Source: a virus
Strand: one strand, 5' to 3'
Virus record (IMG/VR): IMGVR_UViG_3300028030_000014
Location: 1 to 49,959 of that record
Length of the DNA stretch: 49,959 bases
Each line of letters begins with the position of its first letter. Within the stretch, counting starts at the first letter, position 1. Under the pieces are notes generated by a model. The model was not told the origin of the DNA, did not search any database, and saw nothing but the letters and a program-made list of their open reading frames with translations. A program made the position numbers and the translations under genes. This document shows, piece after piece, positions 22,245-31,305 of this stretch.

Positions 22245-24902
22245 TTATAGCCAAATGCCGGGGGCTTCATCCACCAGCGTTATTCTTGCGGACTTTTCTT
22301 CGCCCATGTCGATTGTGAACACAATGCCCCTGATAAAATCATGACCAATTTCACCGATTGTCACAAGACAATCATACTCGATTGTACCCGGATCAGCAAA
22401 AGGTGTTTTGAAAGTCACAATCTGTGAAGGAGTTGTCGGAACTGTTAATTCATGGGTTATGACAGTTTGATCTACACATCTGATTGACAGCCCGGTTCTA
22501 TTGGATTTTTCAAAGTAATTTGCAGGACCAAAATAATTCTCATCCATGAACACGTTACGCTCATGTTCGGTGTATTCTGGGTTAAAGTTAAGCTCCAGCC
22601 CGGTGACATTATCACCGCTTTTGATCACACGAACAACGCGCCCGTAGAAGTGGGTTTTGTTCAAAAAGTCATTAGTAAGCCCAACTAAGTCACCACGGTT
22701 TGAAACAAAGTTTTCTATTCCAGCTTCAAACTGATACCTTGCTTGCCGCAGTTCTAGGTTTCGCATATCAAACCTTACCCGCTCTTTAACCTTCTCGGTA
22801 TCTGTGAACCCGTCATAGTTTATGCTTTCGATCTTTGTTGCATTGGTCACATCATAGCCGCTTCGATATGTAATAACTTCATCACTCGGTGCATATTCGC
22901 TTGCACCATTACGATATTGCGCCCTGATTGCATGGGGAATGTCGGCAAAGCTCATTACCTTTGTAAGCCCGCGCGTGTTTATCGGAGTGAACATCTGTGT
23001 TGCAGGCTCACTTGTCCTGTCTTTTTCAATTACTACGCCCCACTTTTCAGACCGTTGCTGAACTGCAAAGCCGGTTGAAGCAATCAACTGCATGTATTGC
23101 TCAACGCTGTCACCGGTCGCTATAGTGTTGCACTCATAGGCTTTGGTGGTGCAATGATTATACCACTCTATCAGTTTTGCGTCATTGATCTGGTCTTCCT
23201 CAAGTGGATCGCTGTTATAATCAATCATCACATGACGGAATAAATCAGCCGGGTTTGATGTTGGTGCCTCAACAGTAAAGCCGCTTGCAACGGTTTTTGC
23301 ATATGATGTACAAACTGCGGATATAGTGTCGATCTGCACATGCTTTGCAGATATAGCAATAACCGCTAAATCATCCTGAATGAATGGTTTATCGTCCCTG
23401 TATGTAGAGAAAGCCTCAATGATCGTAGTTGCAAGTATATCGCGCTGTGCAACCCTGACTTGATGCGGTTCAGATGTTGTGTAATGATCATACCATCTGG
23501 CATTAGCCCTTGCACCATCATATGTATAAGCAGTCTTGTCAAAGCTGCTATAAGCATAAGCCAGCCCGCGCTTTACCCTCACCTCATATTCGCCAACCGG
23601 GAATACTGTCGGGTCAAGATAAACATCAAAACCGTCAATCGTGCCTTCAACATGGTTCGCCTGAATGAGACTGCCGCCCTTGTTGAAATAATCATCAGCA
23701 TTATGAAGGAATGTTGCGGAGCCAATATGCCCGTAAGCAATGAAACCGAAATTATCATCATGTGCCACACGGCTTTGCACTGGCGGGCGCTTCCATAACA
23801 GCCTTATATGCTGCCTGATCTCGGCTTGTGTCGCATCCGTATCGCTAAAATGAAACTCTGGCAACTTAACCCACGTGGTTTCGCCTTTTAATCTCATTTC
23901 CACAGCAATTGGAACACCTACCCGATTGGCGCCTTGCGACATACCAGTAGGCCAAACAAACATCATCCAGATTTGATCTGCCCTGCCCGCTGTCTTGAAA
24001 AACTGCCAATTAGGGGCTGATTTTTCCGGGTTAGTTTGGTTCTGCGTCCATGTTGTATTAGTCCTGTCTAACTGCCATTCAGAAAGCTTTTCTCGATTGC
24101 TCTTTTCGATAACGAACTTTTCTGCAATCGTAATAGGTGCATCACCCGGCGCGCCTTCGCGGGTTTGTACTTCAACCTCATCAAACTCCGTAATCGCGGT
24201 TTTGTTTATCCAAATATCCTCAATCTTATGCCGTCCGGTCAGCCCTACAACTGTATTAACGGTCACAATTCCGTTTTCCAGCGTCCTGTATGGCACTGAC
24301 AACATAGGCGGTGAAACCCGCATCTTGCCCAAAACGCGCGGCAATATCTCAAATGGCGTTGCTTGATTAGCCCTGATACCTGCAATGGTTTTTATTTCAG
24401 GCGCAGCATTTGACGGGGCAAGGTTTGGCACGATAGGAGGAGGCGACAAAGCAGACACAGCGAGCATTCCAACCGCACTAATACCCGCGCCAGCAAGCGC
24501 CGCACCCGTACCACCAGCCGCAAATGAAGCACCGAACCAACCCAATACACCCGGCCCTAAGCCACCGCCAGAAACAAATAGCGCTGTTGCGGCCACGGCC
24601 ACCATAGCCACTGTAGCAAGCACATTCTTGCCACCACCACCACCGCCCCCACCATGGGGAACCATGTGCATTGTGATAATTATATGCCGGTCATTTGCGG
24701 GATTTTTAGGCTTTACAGCGTGCCAATATTCCCGCCTGATTTCATGGTTGTTAATCCGCACAATACCAAGCGAACTAAACGCTAGTGGCAGGTCCATTTG
24801 ATCAACCATTTCAGATATGGATAAACCAACCGGTAATTGCTTTTTGACATTCTCAAATGAAAATAGTTCTTTTCTGGCTGTGACTGGTATTAACTGTTGC
24901 AT
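22245..24902 (-). CDS. Tail tip / host-specificity protein (lambda J-like)
   Basis: An 885-aa protein. A glycine run (about 84-91) precedes hydrophobic segments (about 93-155), as in lambda J-type proteins. FEILPRVLGKMRVSPP and YRTLENGIVTVNTVVGLTGRHKIEDI are characteristic of TipJ-type tail proteins. The rest is large and beta-rich, with a C-terminal part likely at the tail tip. It follows the K-, L- and M-like genes in lambda order. It should close the tail tube and contribute to receptor contact and DNA entry. Confidence 0.82.
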   Translation of the reverse strand: MQQLIPVTARKELFSFENVKKQLPVGLSISEMVDQMDLPLAFSSLGIVRINNHEIRREYWHAVKPKNPANDRHIIITMHMVPHGGGGGGGGKNVLATVAMVAVAATALFVSGGGLGPGVLGWFGASFAAGGTGAALAGAGISAVGMLAVSALSPPPIVPNLAPSNAAPEIKTIAGIRANQATPFEILPRVLGKMRVSPPMLSVPYRTLENGIVTVNTVVGLTGRHKIEDIWINKTAITEFDEVEVQTREGAPGDAPITIAEKFVIEKSNREKLSEWQLDRTNTTWTQNQTNPEKSAPNWQFFKTAGRADQIWMMFVWPTGMSQGANRVGVPIAVEMRLKGETTWVKLPEFHFSDTDATQAEIRQHIRLLWKRPPVQSRVAHDDNFGFIAYGHIGSATFLHNADDYFNKGGSLIQANHVEGTIDGFDVYLDPTVFPVGEYEVRVKRGLAYAYSSFDKTAYTYDGARANARWYDHYTTSEPHQVRVAQRDILATTIIEAFSTYRDDKPFIQDDLAVIAISAKHVQIDTISAVCTSYAKTVASGFTVEAPTSNPADLFRHVMIDYNSDPLEEDQINDAKLIEWYNHCTTKAYECNTIATGDSVEQYMQLIASTGFAVQQRSEKWGVVIEKDRTSEPATQMFTPINTRGLTKVMSFADIPHAIRAQYRNGASEYAPSDEVITYRSGYDVTNATKIESINYDGFTDTEKVKERVRFDMRNLELRQARYQFEAGIENFVSNRGDLVGLTNDFLNKTHFYGRVVRVIKSGDNVTGLELNFNPEYTEHERNVFMDENYFGPANYFEKSNRTGLSIRCVDQTVITHELTVPTTPSQIVTFKTPFADPGTIEYDCLVTIGEIGHDFIRGIVFTIDMGEEKSARITLVDEAPGIWL

Positions 24903-25324
24903 TTATTCACCAGATTGTGACGCATGAATCGCGTTATTCTACTTCTGACCTGCATTGCATCGAGAGGAACGCATGTCACGTTAATACCTTCCTCTACGTG
25001 TAAAAGCCTGGTGGCGTTGTAACAGACAAGCCCGACATGGGTTTCCAACTTCCTAACCACCCCGCCAGCTTTTTTGATTGAAGTCATGACAACCACGTCA
25101 AAATCTGAGGGGGTTTTGTGATTTGTCCATTCATCAGCCTTGCATGTATCTACAATAGCCCGCTTGACGGATTTAGCATCATATGCGCCTATCGTATCGA
25201 ATCCCGGCAAGACTACGCCTAACTGATCTTTATAGACCATCTGAACCAATCCCCAACAATCAACGCCGGTGTTATCGCGGCCCCTGTCTTTGAATGGTAG
25301 ACCTATATAATTGTTAATCCACAT
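24890..25324 (-). CDS. NlpC/P60 peptidase-like tail protein (lambda K-like)
   Basis: A 144-aa protein. GVDCWGLVQMVY (about 20-31) holds the catalytic Cys of the NlpC/P60 papain-like fold, and THVGLVCYN (about 95-103) the catalytic His. It probably cleaves the peptide part of peptidoglycan during DNA entry or helps tail-tip assembly. It overlaps the J-like gene by 13 bases. Confidence 0.8.
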   Translation of the reverse strand: MWINNYIGLPFKDRGRDNTGVDCWGLVQMVYKDQLGVVLPGFDTIGAYDAKSVKRAIVDTCKADEWTNHKTPSDFDVVVMTSIKKAGGVVRKLETHVGLVCYNATRLLHVEEGINVTCVPLDAMQVRSRITRFMRHNLVNKCNS

Positions 25325-25327
25325 TAT

Positions 25328-25804
25328 CTAACCCATTGCTGTAAAGATTGCCTTGAAATTATTCTCATTAACCATCTTGTTCGGCCAAGGTTCTGTTACC
25401 CTCGATCTCACCACCATTTTTCCGGTTACTACCATAGCATTAGTGTTGACATTGATTAGTTCAAAATGGTCCCATACAGAATCAACAACATCAGGCGTTG
25501 CTTCTAAAACTGATTCCAGCTTGACGCCCATTGCATCAATCAGCCCATTCAGTGAATCGCCGATTGAGGTATCAACATTTGCAATTCTTAAATCAGCTTC
25601 CGGCACGCCTTCATTGTCTGACGGGTATTTCACTTCGAACGGATAAGCAATAAAAGTATTACCGTTTGAAACTATGTCTTTTGTGTTCAACACAACCCTG
25701 ATAGGCGTATCAAGTTTTGCATGGGTAAAGGTTAAAAGCGATAGACTTACATCATCACTGTTGCGGCCTAGAAACGCCTTTAATGCTCGCGCTGAGAGTG
25801 CCAT
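25328..25804 (-). CDS. Minor tail protein, DUF1833 (lambda L-like)
   Basis: A 158-aa protein of the DUF1833 type: LSLLTFTHAKL near the start, then AYPFEVKYPSDNEG and ADLRIANVD. It is a tail-tip protein and lies in the conserved order between the M-like and K-like genes. The position is as informative as the sequence. Confidence 0.74.
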   Translation of the reverse strand: MALSARALKAFLGRNSDDVSLSLLTFTHAKLDTPIRVVLNTKDIVSNGNTFIAYPFEVKYPSDNEGVPEADLRIANVDTSIGDSLNGLIDAMGVKLESVLEATPDVVDSVWDHFELINVNTNAMVVTGKMVVRSRVTEPWPNKMVNENNFKAIFTAMG

Positions 25805-26163
25805 TAAGTAACCCGCTTCAATTTGAATGAAACAAGCCAGCCATCAACCACGCCAGATTTTACAAAAACCGGAGGTGAATCAAACTGAAACTTCTGCTTA
25901 TAAGGCTTTGCCCCACCGTAGAAGTTACGCATGTAGAAAGGCAATGCCGCATTTTTCTTATAAAAAGCTTCCATATATTGACGCTGTTCACAATCAAGAT
26001 GAAATGAGACTGATACATCATCATTAGCAAAGCTTGCCCGCTTGCGCAAAAGTGGCGAACCAACATCAGGTTGAAACTTGATTACATTATCGCCAAGTGC
26101 ATCCTCAAACCCTGAGGACAGGGGAACAATCGGCAATCGGCAATCCCATTCAGCAACAGCCAT
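25804..26163 (-). CDS. Minor tail protein (lambda M-like)
   Basis: A 119-aa protein, beta-rich, between the tape measure gene and the DUF1833 gene. It has ASFANDDVSVSFHL and a 'FYKKNAALPFYM' segment. By order it should be the lambda M / distal-tail-type protein at the tail tip. No strong sequence motif is known to me. Confidence 0.65.
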   Translation of the reverse strand: MAVAEWDCRLPIVPLSSGFEDALGDNVIKFQPDVGSPLLRKRASFANDDVSVSFHLDCEQRQYMEAFYKKNAALPFYMRNFYGGAKPYKQKFQFDSPPVFVKSGVVDGWLVSFKLKRVT

Positions 26164-26166
26164 TAT

Positions 26167-28398
26167 TTAACCCCTTCTAACCTTAGCACGGTGCATCCCG
26201 AATTGTGCTGGCATAGTCTTGTCAAGTTCACCCGGCAACATTGCTTCAAGTTTCTTTTGTAGCACAAAATCAATGTCCATTGAACCGTCTTGATTGCGGG
26301 TTTGTTTGGTCTGCACCTCAACCCCGGCGTTATTAGTGATGTTAATATTAACGGCTTGGCCACCGACCTTGTTCATGGGTGTTATATTTGCCGGCCCCGT
26401 CACTATTTCCGGCCCGCGCTCGCCTGTAATGCCGAACGAACCAGCAGGAATATTGCCGCCATTTGCATACAGCCCGGCAAAGTTAATTGCACCGCTGCCA
26501 CCACCTCCGCCGAATATGCTTTTCAGTATGCCTGAAATGCCGCCATTCTCACCTGAGAACGCCGCGTTCATGCTGCTGGTGAAAATGCTGTTTAGAGCAT
26601 TCAATCCAGCATCGCGGAACACATCCCAAAACTTGGCGCCACCCTTTAAGCCGTTTATCATATTTGAAAAAAAGCCTTGCGCAACATTGTTTAAGTCAGC
26701 GTATTTGTCTTTAGTTTCAGCAAGTTTACCGTTGAAAGCATCAAGCGATTTTGTGGCGGCTTTGGTTGCGCCCGGTAGCTGAAAGTTATCGTTTGCCGGT
26801 ATTGTCGGTATTGCCGGGGGTTTTGTTGAAAACTTCCTTGATATAGCATCAGATGCACTGCCGATATAATCACGAGACTGAGCCGCCTTTATTGATTTCT
26901 GGATTGTTGATAATACCCCGCTTGCCTTGCCGCTGGCAGGATTAGAAATATTACCAATCATAAACCCGCTAGAATCAATAGCATCACCGCCAACCATTTC
27001 TTTGAGGGTTGATATGCTTTCGATTGAAGCCCGTATCATCTTGTTAAGACCGGCAATCATTCCGTTTACAGCTTGCAATGTGAGGTCAGCAAAAGCCATA
27101 GGCAATTGTCCCCATGTAGCAACCACACCTTCATAAGCCCCGACAAAAGCTCCAATTGTTTTATTGGCGCCATCTTTCATAATCTGGACGGTATCCTTGC
27201 CAATCACATCAGCAATTTCATCACGGAATAAATAAGCTGCTGTTATCAGGACGGTAAAAGCTACGGCCAAAGCGCCTAGAGGATTCGCAGCAACCGCCGC
27301 TGTCAGTCCGTTTACGGCTGTAACTGCCCCTGTCCATATCGCTGTTGAAAACGCGCCAATAGTCGCAATAATTGCAGGGCCGAACGCAACCATCAACCCG
27401 GCACCCAAAGCACCAACTATTTTAAGCAAAGTTGACATGCTATCAACAAGCATTGATATACCGCCAACGGCAAGGCTTGCCGCGCCAAACAACGCAGTAC
27501 CAATTGTATTAACAAAAGAAACAAAAGCTGGATCACTGATAGCATCAGTTAGGCCAAGGATGGAAGATTGCAAACCAGATGTTGCACCTTTGGATAACTC
27601 AAATAAATCACCCCATGCGTTGCCTAGCGCCTTTAATGATCCGCCAAAAGTCTCCCTTGCTGCCCTTGCTGATCCGCCGAACTGTGTTTCAAGTTCTTTC
27701 AATATCAAGGTTTGAGCGCCTATAACATTCCCGCTCTTAACCATTGATTTAACCATGTCTTTTTGTGTTTGTGTAAATGTTATTCCTGTTCTGCTTAGAG
27801 CGGTCATGCCAAGAATAGGATCATTCAGGGCTTTGCCAATCTGAATAACAGATGTTTTCAAATCTTGCTTCATGGCTGTTGAAACATCAAGGATAGCTGT
27901 CAGTGCTTTTGGAAATACGGACCCGCCTATTTTGGTAAAGGTTAACAGGAGAGATTCCGCGCCAACTATAGATTCATCACCGAACTTAGTGACCTTTTGC
28001 ATTCCAGCGGCCATCTTTTGCAATTGTGCAGATGTATAACCAGCAACCCCACCCGTTGATTTTAATGTTTGCTCAAGCTGCGCAACTGCGTCCTGAGCTT
28101 CAATAGTATTATTCGTGAACTTTCTGAAAGCCAACGCCCCGCCAATAACAAGAGCTGCCCCTGCTGCCTTTGCAACTGCACCTAAAGCCCCCGACAATCT
28201 ATTTAATGACGCTCGTGATTTGTCTGCGCTTTTGCTCAAGCCTGTTTGTGCTCGCGCGGCCCCTTTGGTTGATTTAGTCAGGTTATCGTTAGCAGTATCC
28301 GCCTTATGGGCAGACTTGGATAGCTTATCAAGAGACTTGGCAGCTTTGTCAGCCTCTTGGTATTTCATGCCAAGTGCTAGTGTTGCAATATCAACCAT
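26167..28398 (-). CDS. Tail tape measure protein
   Basis: A 743-aa protein, long and helical. The N-terminus is full of Ala, Lys and Ser in coiled-coil pattern, then LNRLSGALGAVAKAAGAA marks the conserved start seen in many tape measures. Hydrophobic segments lie near 80-95 and 330-400. A glycine-rich part (FGGGGGSGAINFAGLYANGGNIPAGSFG) near the C-terminus is typical. It sets tail length and is expelled with the DNA; at 1.5 A per residue the tail would be of the order of 110 nm. Confidence 0.88.
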   Translation of the reverse strand: MVDIATLALGMKYQEADKAAKSLDKLSKSAHKADTANDNLTKSTKGAARAQTGLSKSADKSRASLNRLSGALGAVAKAAGAALVIGGALAFRKFTNNTIEAQDAVAQLEQTLKSTGGVAGYTSAQLQKMAAGMQKVTKFGDESIVGAESLLLTFTKIGGSVFPKALTAILDVSTAMKQDLKTSVIQIGKALNDPILGMTALSRTGITFTQTQKDMVKSMVKSGNVIGAQTLILKELETQFGGSARAARETFGGSLKALGNAWGDLFELSKGATSGLQSSILGLTDAISDPAFVSFVNTIGTALFGAASLAVGGISMLVDSMSTLLKIVGALGAGLMVAFGPAIIATIGAFSTAIWTGAVTAVNGLTAAVAANPLGALAVAFTVLITAAYLFRDEIADVIGKDTVQIMKDGANKTIGAFVGAYEGVVATWGQLPMAFADLTLQAVNGMIAGLNKMIRASIESISTLKEMVGGDAIDSSGFMIGNISNPASGKASGVLSTIQKSIKAAQSRDYIGSASDAISRKFSTKPPAIPTIPANDNFQLPGATKAATKSLDAFNGKLAETKDKYADLNNVAQGFFSNMINGLKGGAKFWDVFRDAGLNALNSIFTSSMNAAFSGENGGISGILKSIFGGGGGSGAINFAGLYANGGNIPAGSFGITGERGPEIVTGPANITPMNKVGGQAVNINITNNAGVEVQTKQTRNQDGSMDIDFVLQKKLEAMLPGELDKTMPAQFGMHRAKVRRG

Positions 28399-28401
28399 CT
28401 A

Positions 28402-28782
28402 TCAACCTTTGTTTCTCTGCATTTCCTGCTCTTGAATTGCTGCCAATTCAGTCCCGGCAACTTCACAGAAAGCCGCATCCATTGCAGTTATTATTTCAAA
28501 ATCTTGCGAGCTTAACTTGTTGCCTGATAACCGGCTCCAAGCGTCAATTTCCTGATAAGGGATTGCCATAATGCCACCCATACCGTTTGACGGACGGGTT
28601 TTTGCAAGCTGCCAGTACCAGCCCCAAATATGCCGCGCCACATCTGGTATTTCAACTTCTGGTGATAAGTGGCCTTGACTAAATGATTCATTGCGTTCAC
28701 GCCTGGTTTCATCCTTGTAGAGAATATCATACCTAGCGTAAACGCTTATTGCTGTTACAAGATCATCTTTTAATTCTTGTAA
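28402..28782 (-). CDS. T-like frameshift extension of the tail assembly chaperone (GT)
   Basis: An open frame of 126 codons that begins in the -1 frame at the slippery site of the upstream chaperone gene and runs to the base before the tape measure gene. It has no good start codon of its own near its beginning; a GTG at 28641 is internal. Joined to residues 1-122 of the upstream protein it gives a 248-aa product, equal to lambda gpGT. It contains HIWGWYWQLAKTRPSN and ends with a short acidic helix. GT proteins bind the tape measure during tail assembly. Confidence 0.85.
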   Translation of the reverse strand, partial: LQELKDDLVTAISVYARYDILYKDETRRERNESFSQGHLSPEVEIPDVARHIWGWYWQLAKTRPSNGMGGIMAIPYQEIDAWSRLSGNKLSSQDFEIITAMDAAFCEVAGTELAAIQEQEMQRNKG

Positions 28783-29147
28783 AAATTTGCAAGATTATCG
28801 ACAACCTCGCTTGCTTGGTCAAACATCGGGTCAACAGTATCTAATATTTTGATTACTGTTTTTTGCTCAAAGGGCGGATCTTCAACACCATCAAATGCGT
28901 TTCCATTCCAATTCCACCCAGTTACAGTCGCTGCAAGTTGTGTGATCTGATTCATTTCAAGTTCACGTGTTGTCAGCTTCTTGTTACGCTTGGCAAGCAA
29001 TCTGTCTGCATTCTGACGGATAACTGCTTTTACAGCGTCACTATTTGGGCTTTGAAACGTCCATACTATCCCCAATGGTTCGTTGGTTACTGGATGAACG
29101 AATTCATAATCAAAGGTTTCAACCGGCTTTAGTGTTGAAATATCCAT
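28770..29147 (-). CDS. Tail assembly chaperone (lambda G-like)
   Basis: A 125-aa protein, starting MDISTLKPVETFDYEF, with a mid-part typical of tail chaperones (a helix RQNADRLLAKRNKK and TGWNWNGNAFDGV). Its last codons contain the slippery heptamer, so a fraction of ribosomes continue into the T-like extension. It follows the tail tube gene as expected. It keeps the tape measure soluble until tube assembly. Confidence 0.82.
   Translation of the reverse strand: MDISTLKPVETFDYEFVHPVTNEPLGIVWTFQSPNSDAVKAVIRQNADRLLAKRNKKLTTRELEMNQITQLAATVTGWNWNGNAFDGVEDPPFEQKTVIKILDTVDPMFDQASEVVDNLANFYKN
28782..28788 (-). other. Slippery heptamer for -1 frameshifting (A AAT TTT)
   Basis: On the coding strand the zero-frame codons GCA AAT TTT TAC contain A_AAT_TTT, an X_XXY_YYZ heptamer. 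It lies three codons before the zero-frame stop. After slipping back one base the frame stays open for 126 codons. This matches the G/GT arrangement of siphovirus tails. Confidence 0.85.
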
Positions 29148-29162
29148 AGATGTTTTTTTCCT

Positions 29163-29639
29163 TTATGCTGGGTCTACAATAACAGCTTCTTGCACCAGTT
29201 CAAGCGGATACTGTTCAACAACAAAATCCTCGACACCGCCGCCGCCTGTTATTTTGGTTTTCATAACCAGCCCTCGGTTGTAGATAACCGTGTTTGTGAC
29301 AGTGCCTGGATTTGGTGAATCATTCAATTCAAGTTTGAAAGCATATTCCAATGCGGTATCGCCAGCCGCGCGCATTGCAATTTGGCCGGGATCATCATAA
29401 GTTCTGGCACATTCAACAACAGGCGAGCCAGCATTAATAAGCCCCTTGCCCTTGCTTGATACTTTGCGATCAAGTGTATTGTATGACAGAACATTTTCGT
29501 CAGCGGGCCAATCGCCAGCATTCCCGACTTTCTTAACCTGCACATAGGTCAATGCTTCGAATCCAGCCTTGTCAAGGTCAGAATTTTGCGGGGTTGTACA
29601 AATTGAAATTACTGCATCTTTGTAAGTATTAGTTGCCAT
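29163..29639 (-). CDS. Major tail tube protein
   Basis: A 158-aa protein, beta-rich, with the sequence flow of tail tube proteins (strand, loop, 'DRKVSSKGKGLINAGSPV' loop, then paired strands). AAGGAG is ahead of the ATG, which implies strong translation. It sits between the tail terminator and the chaperone genes. It should form the hexameric tube rings. Confidence 0.78.
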   Translation of the reverse strand: MATNTYKDAVISICTTPQNSDLDKAGFEALTYVQVKKVGNAGDWPADENVLSYNTLDRKVSSKGKGLINAGSPVVECARTYDDPGQIAMRAAGDTALEYAFKLELNDSPNPGTVTNTVIYNRGLVMKTKITGGGGVEDFVVEQYPLELVQEAVIVDPA

Positions 29640-29651
29640 GGTTAATTCTCC

Positions 29652-30071
29652 TTAATGGCTGGTGAAATATGGAACCTGCACAGGAACCATGAATTGTGAT
29701 TTGTCTTGCACACCGGCAAGAATTGATGGCTGTCTAGGCACATGTGAGGCAATCGAACCGTATTCGACACGCACTCCCATTTTGAAGTGATCTACAATTT
29801 GACCGGCAATCATTAAAGCCTCACCGCTGCCTTTACCTTCTTTTGCCATGACGGTGATCTGTATGACGCCCACATATATTTTAGGTGCATCACTGCCGAC
29901 TAAATTCGTGATTGTGGATGCAGGGAAAAACCGCAATTCCAGATAAGGTTTGCTGCCCGCCTGTTTGAATTTCACATTCGGATATGCTACTTTTGTAACT
30001 GGTGATGTGACAAGTGTTGCGAGATGATCACCCCATGCTTTTTCAATATCGGCTTGCACTGTGTCAACCAT
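29652..30071 (-). CDS. Tail terminator-like protein (DUF4128 type)
   Basis: A 139-aa protein. The central AYPNVKFKQAG, YLELRFFPA and GVIQITVMAKEGKG strands match tail terminator-type proteins (lambda gpU role), which cap the tube and join it to the head. The order after the connector gene and before the tube gene agrees. Its ATG lies directly on the start of an opposite-strand frame. Confidence 0.74.
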   Translation of the reverse strand: MVDTVQADIEKAWGDHLATLVTSPVTKVAYPNVKFKQAGSKPYLELRFFPASTITNLVGSDAPKIYVGVIQITVMAKEGKGSGEALMIAGQIVDHFKMGVRVEYGSIASHVPRQPSILAGVQDKSQFMVPVQVPYFTSH

Positions 30072-30267
30072 GAATAAACCTCTTTCTGATTTTGATATTC
30101 ACGACAGGCTTGTTGCTGCCCGTGATTTATTAGGCTCTGAAACCGGCAAAACGACACACGGAAACACCGCGCTAGAAACTGCCCGTCATGCCTTGTTAAT
30201 TTTACAAATTGCCTTAGTTAGCGCTAACGACCGAAACGAGATTTCGCGGATTGAACCACCTGATTAA
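30070..30267 (+). CDS. Small opposite-strand gene inside the tail operon
   Basis: A 65-aa frame on the plus strand (a GTG at 30061 would add three residues). It fills a 152-base gap that has no minus-strand gene, then overlaps the 3' end of the connector gene by 44 bases. Composition is protein-like: an acidic start (SDFDIHDRLVAARDLL), a TTHGN turn and an amphipathic helix ALETARHALLILQIALV. The ribosome site is poor. It may be a 'moron' with its own control, or a chance frame. No family is recognised. Confidence 0.45.
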   Translation: MNKPLSDFDIHDRLVAARDLLGSETGKTTHGNTALETARHALLILQIALVSANDRNEISRIEPPD

Positions 30268-30640
30268 CCGTGGTCTGCCATTCCTGCATGGCGCCTAATC
30301 TAAACCCGTCCTTTTGCTCTCTAATCCGCGCATAATTAGCGGTCCATGTGAAGTAGATTGTGTCTGTAATATCTGCCCCGGCAATAACAGCGATTGAATC
30401 ATCACGGTTTAACCCTGCATCCTTATTGAGGTTGAAAGTTACAGTTGCAACCGGAGCGTTTAGCGTTGTTGTGCCTGAGTTTCTCAAGTAACTCGTATCA
30501 ATTCTCATGCGCCCGCCCTTTGCAACCGGCGTTTGTGCAATCTCAATTGTTTTTTCAACAGACTTTAAGAAGATAGCCTCTTCCAGCCCCTTAACCTTTT
30601 TGATCCAGTCATCAACTTGTGCTGAGAATGATTTTGTCAT
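30224..30640 (-). CDS. Head-tail connector / tail completion protein (HK97 gp10-like)
   Basis: A 138-aa protein. A helix at the start, 'PVAKGGRMRIDTSYLRNSG' in the middle and a late 'WTANYARIREQKDGF' are usual in gp10-type proteins that complete the head-tail junction. It lies between the minor head gene region and the tail terminator gene. Confidence 0.68.
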   Translation of the reverse strand: MTKSFSAQVDDWIKKVKGLEEAIFLKSVEKTIEIAQTPVAKGGRMRIDTSYLRNSGTTTLNAPVATVTFNLNKDAGLNRDDSIAVIAGADITDTIYFTWTANYARIREQKDGFRLGAMQEWQTTVNQVVQSAKSRFGR

Positions 30641-30642
30641 TG

Positions 30643-30906
30643 TTATTCATCGATCATAAGTTCTGGATATAACTTGCGTATTTCAATCGGTGTTTCAGGT
30701 TTTAATAAAACCTCAATATTGTCAGTTAACCGCTTTGATTTGTACTCGCCGGCTTCGATCACATATTCGCCATTGTACTTTACTGGAATATCAGCATACC
30801 ATTCGCCATCTTCACCATTGCCAGCCTCACCAACTTCTTTAAGAGCTTTGCCATCTGCTTTGATTACAAGCCATTTAGCCACTGTATCTTGTTGTATAAA
30901 CTGCAA
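30643..30906 (-). CDS. Hypothetical head-tail region protein
   Basis: An 87-aa protein, acidic and beta-rich. The start is a TTG at 30906 with AGGAG nine bases ahead and no ATG in the same frame. It lies in the connector region, possibly a structural accessory. Not recognised. Confidence 0.55.
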   Translation of the reverse strand: MQFIQQDTVAKWLVIKADGKALKEVGEAGNGEDGEWYADIPVKYNGEYVIEAGEYKSKRLTDNIEVLLKPETPIEIRKLYPELMIDE

Positions 30907-30921
30907 TTGTCTAACTCCTGT

Positions 30922-31062
30922 CTAATTTGATAGCTTTTCCAGAATGAACCAAAGCCCGCCAAGTACGCCGGTTATTGTGGTGATGCGCCCTAATATCTTG
31001 CCTATCTTTTCGCCCAATAGATATTCGTGGTTTATTTTGCGTTCAACTTTAGAAAACTGCAT
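30922..31062 (-). CDS. Small membrane protein
   Basis: A 46-aa protein (MQFSKVERKINHEYLLG...) with a basic start and one transmembrane segment (about 27-43). GAGG precedes the ATG at 31062. The upstream continuation of the frame is a shadow of the neighbouring gene. Function unknown. Confidence 0.5.
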   Translation of the reverse strand: MQFSKVERKINHEYLLGEKIGKILGRITTITGVLGGLWFILEKLSN

Positions 31063-31075
31063 TTTGTTAAATCCT

Positions 31076-31291
31076 CTACAAAAACCCTGCAATTGAAGGC
31101 GATCGCCATAAATGCCTGAAGTTGCCATTATCCACAAGATCACATTCAGCCGGGTAAACTTCAACCGCCGCAACATCAGGCCCGAACCATTCGTTTTTAA
31201 TCGCTTGCATCTGGTCAAACGTGATGTTCCCGTCATGCTCAACTTCGAGCCAGAATTGATCCTTTATCCATTTTACGTTGATTGCTGTCAC
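31076..31291 (-). CDS. Conserved small phage protein (DUF7694-like)
   Basis: A 71-aa protein. GPDVAAVEVYPAECDLVDNGNFRHLW is characteristic of a small phage family of unknown function that I associate with DUF7694; the residues are split here as GPDVAAVEVYPAE and FRHLW. The start is a GTG at 31291 just after the stop of the previous gene. Confidence 0.62.
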   Translation of the reverse strand: MTAINVKWIKDQFWLEVEHDGNITFDQMQAIKNEWFGPDVAAVEVYPAECDLVDNGNFRHLWRSPSIAGFL

Positions 31292-31305
31292 TCAAACACC
31301 AGCCT

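Noticed and set aside
28512-28730. 72-codon minus-strand frame across the T-like region
   Set aside because: It is a shadow of the -1 frameshift extension, which is open over the same bases and matches the G/GT layout.
31128-31136. Perfect DnaA box TTATCCACA
   Set aside because: Single copy inside a late coding sequence, far from replication genes; one such 9-mer is near the chance expectation for this length.
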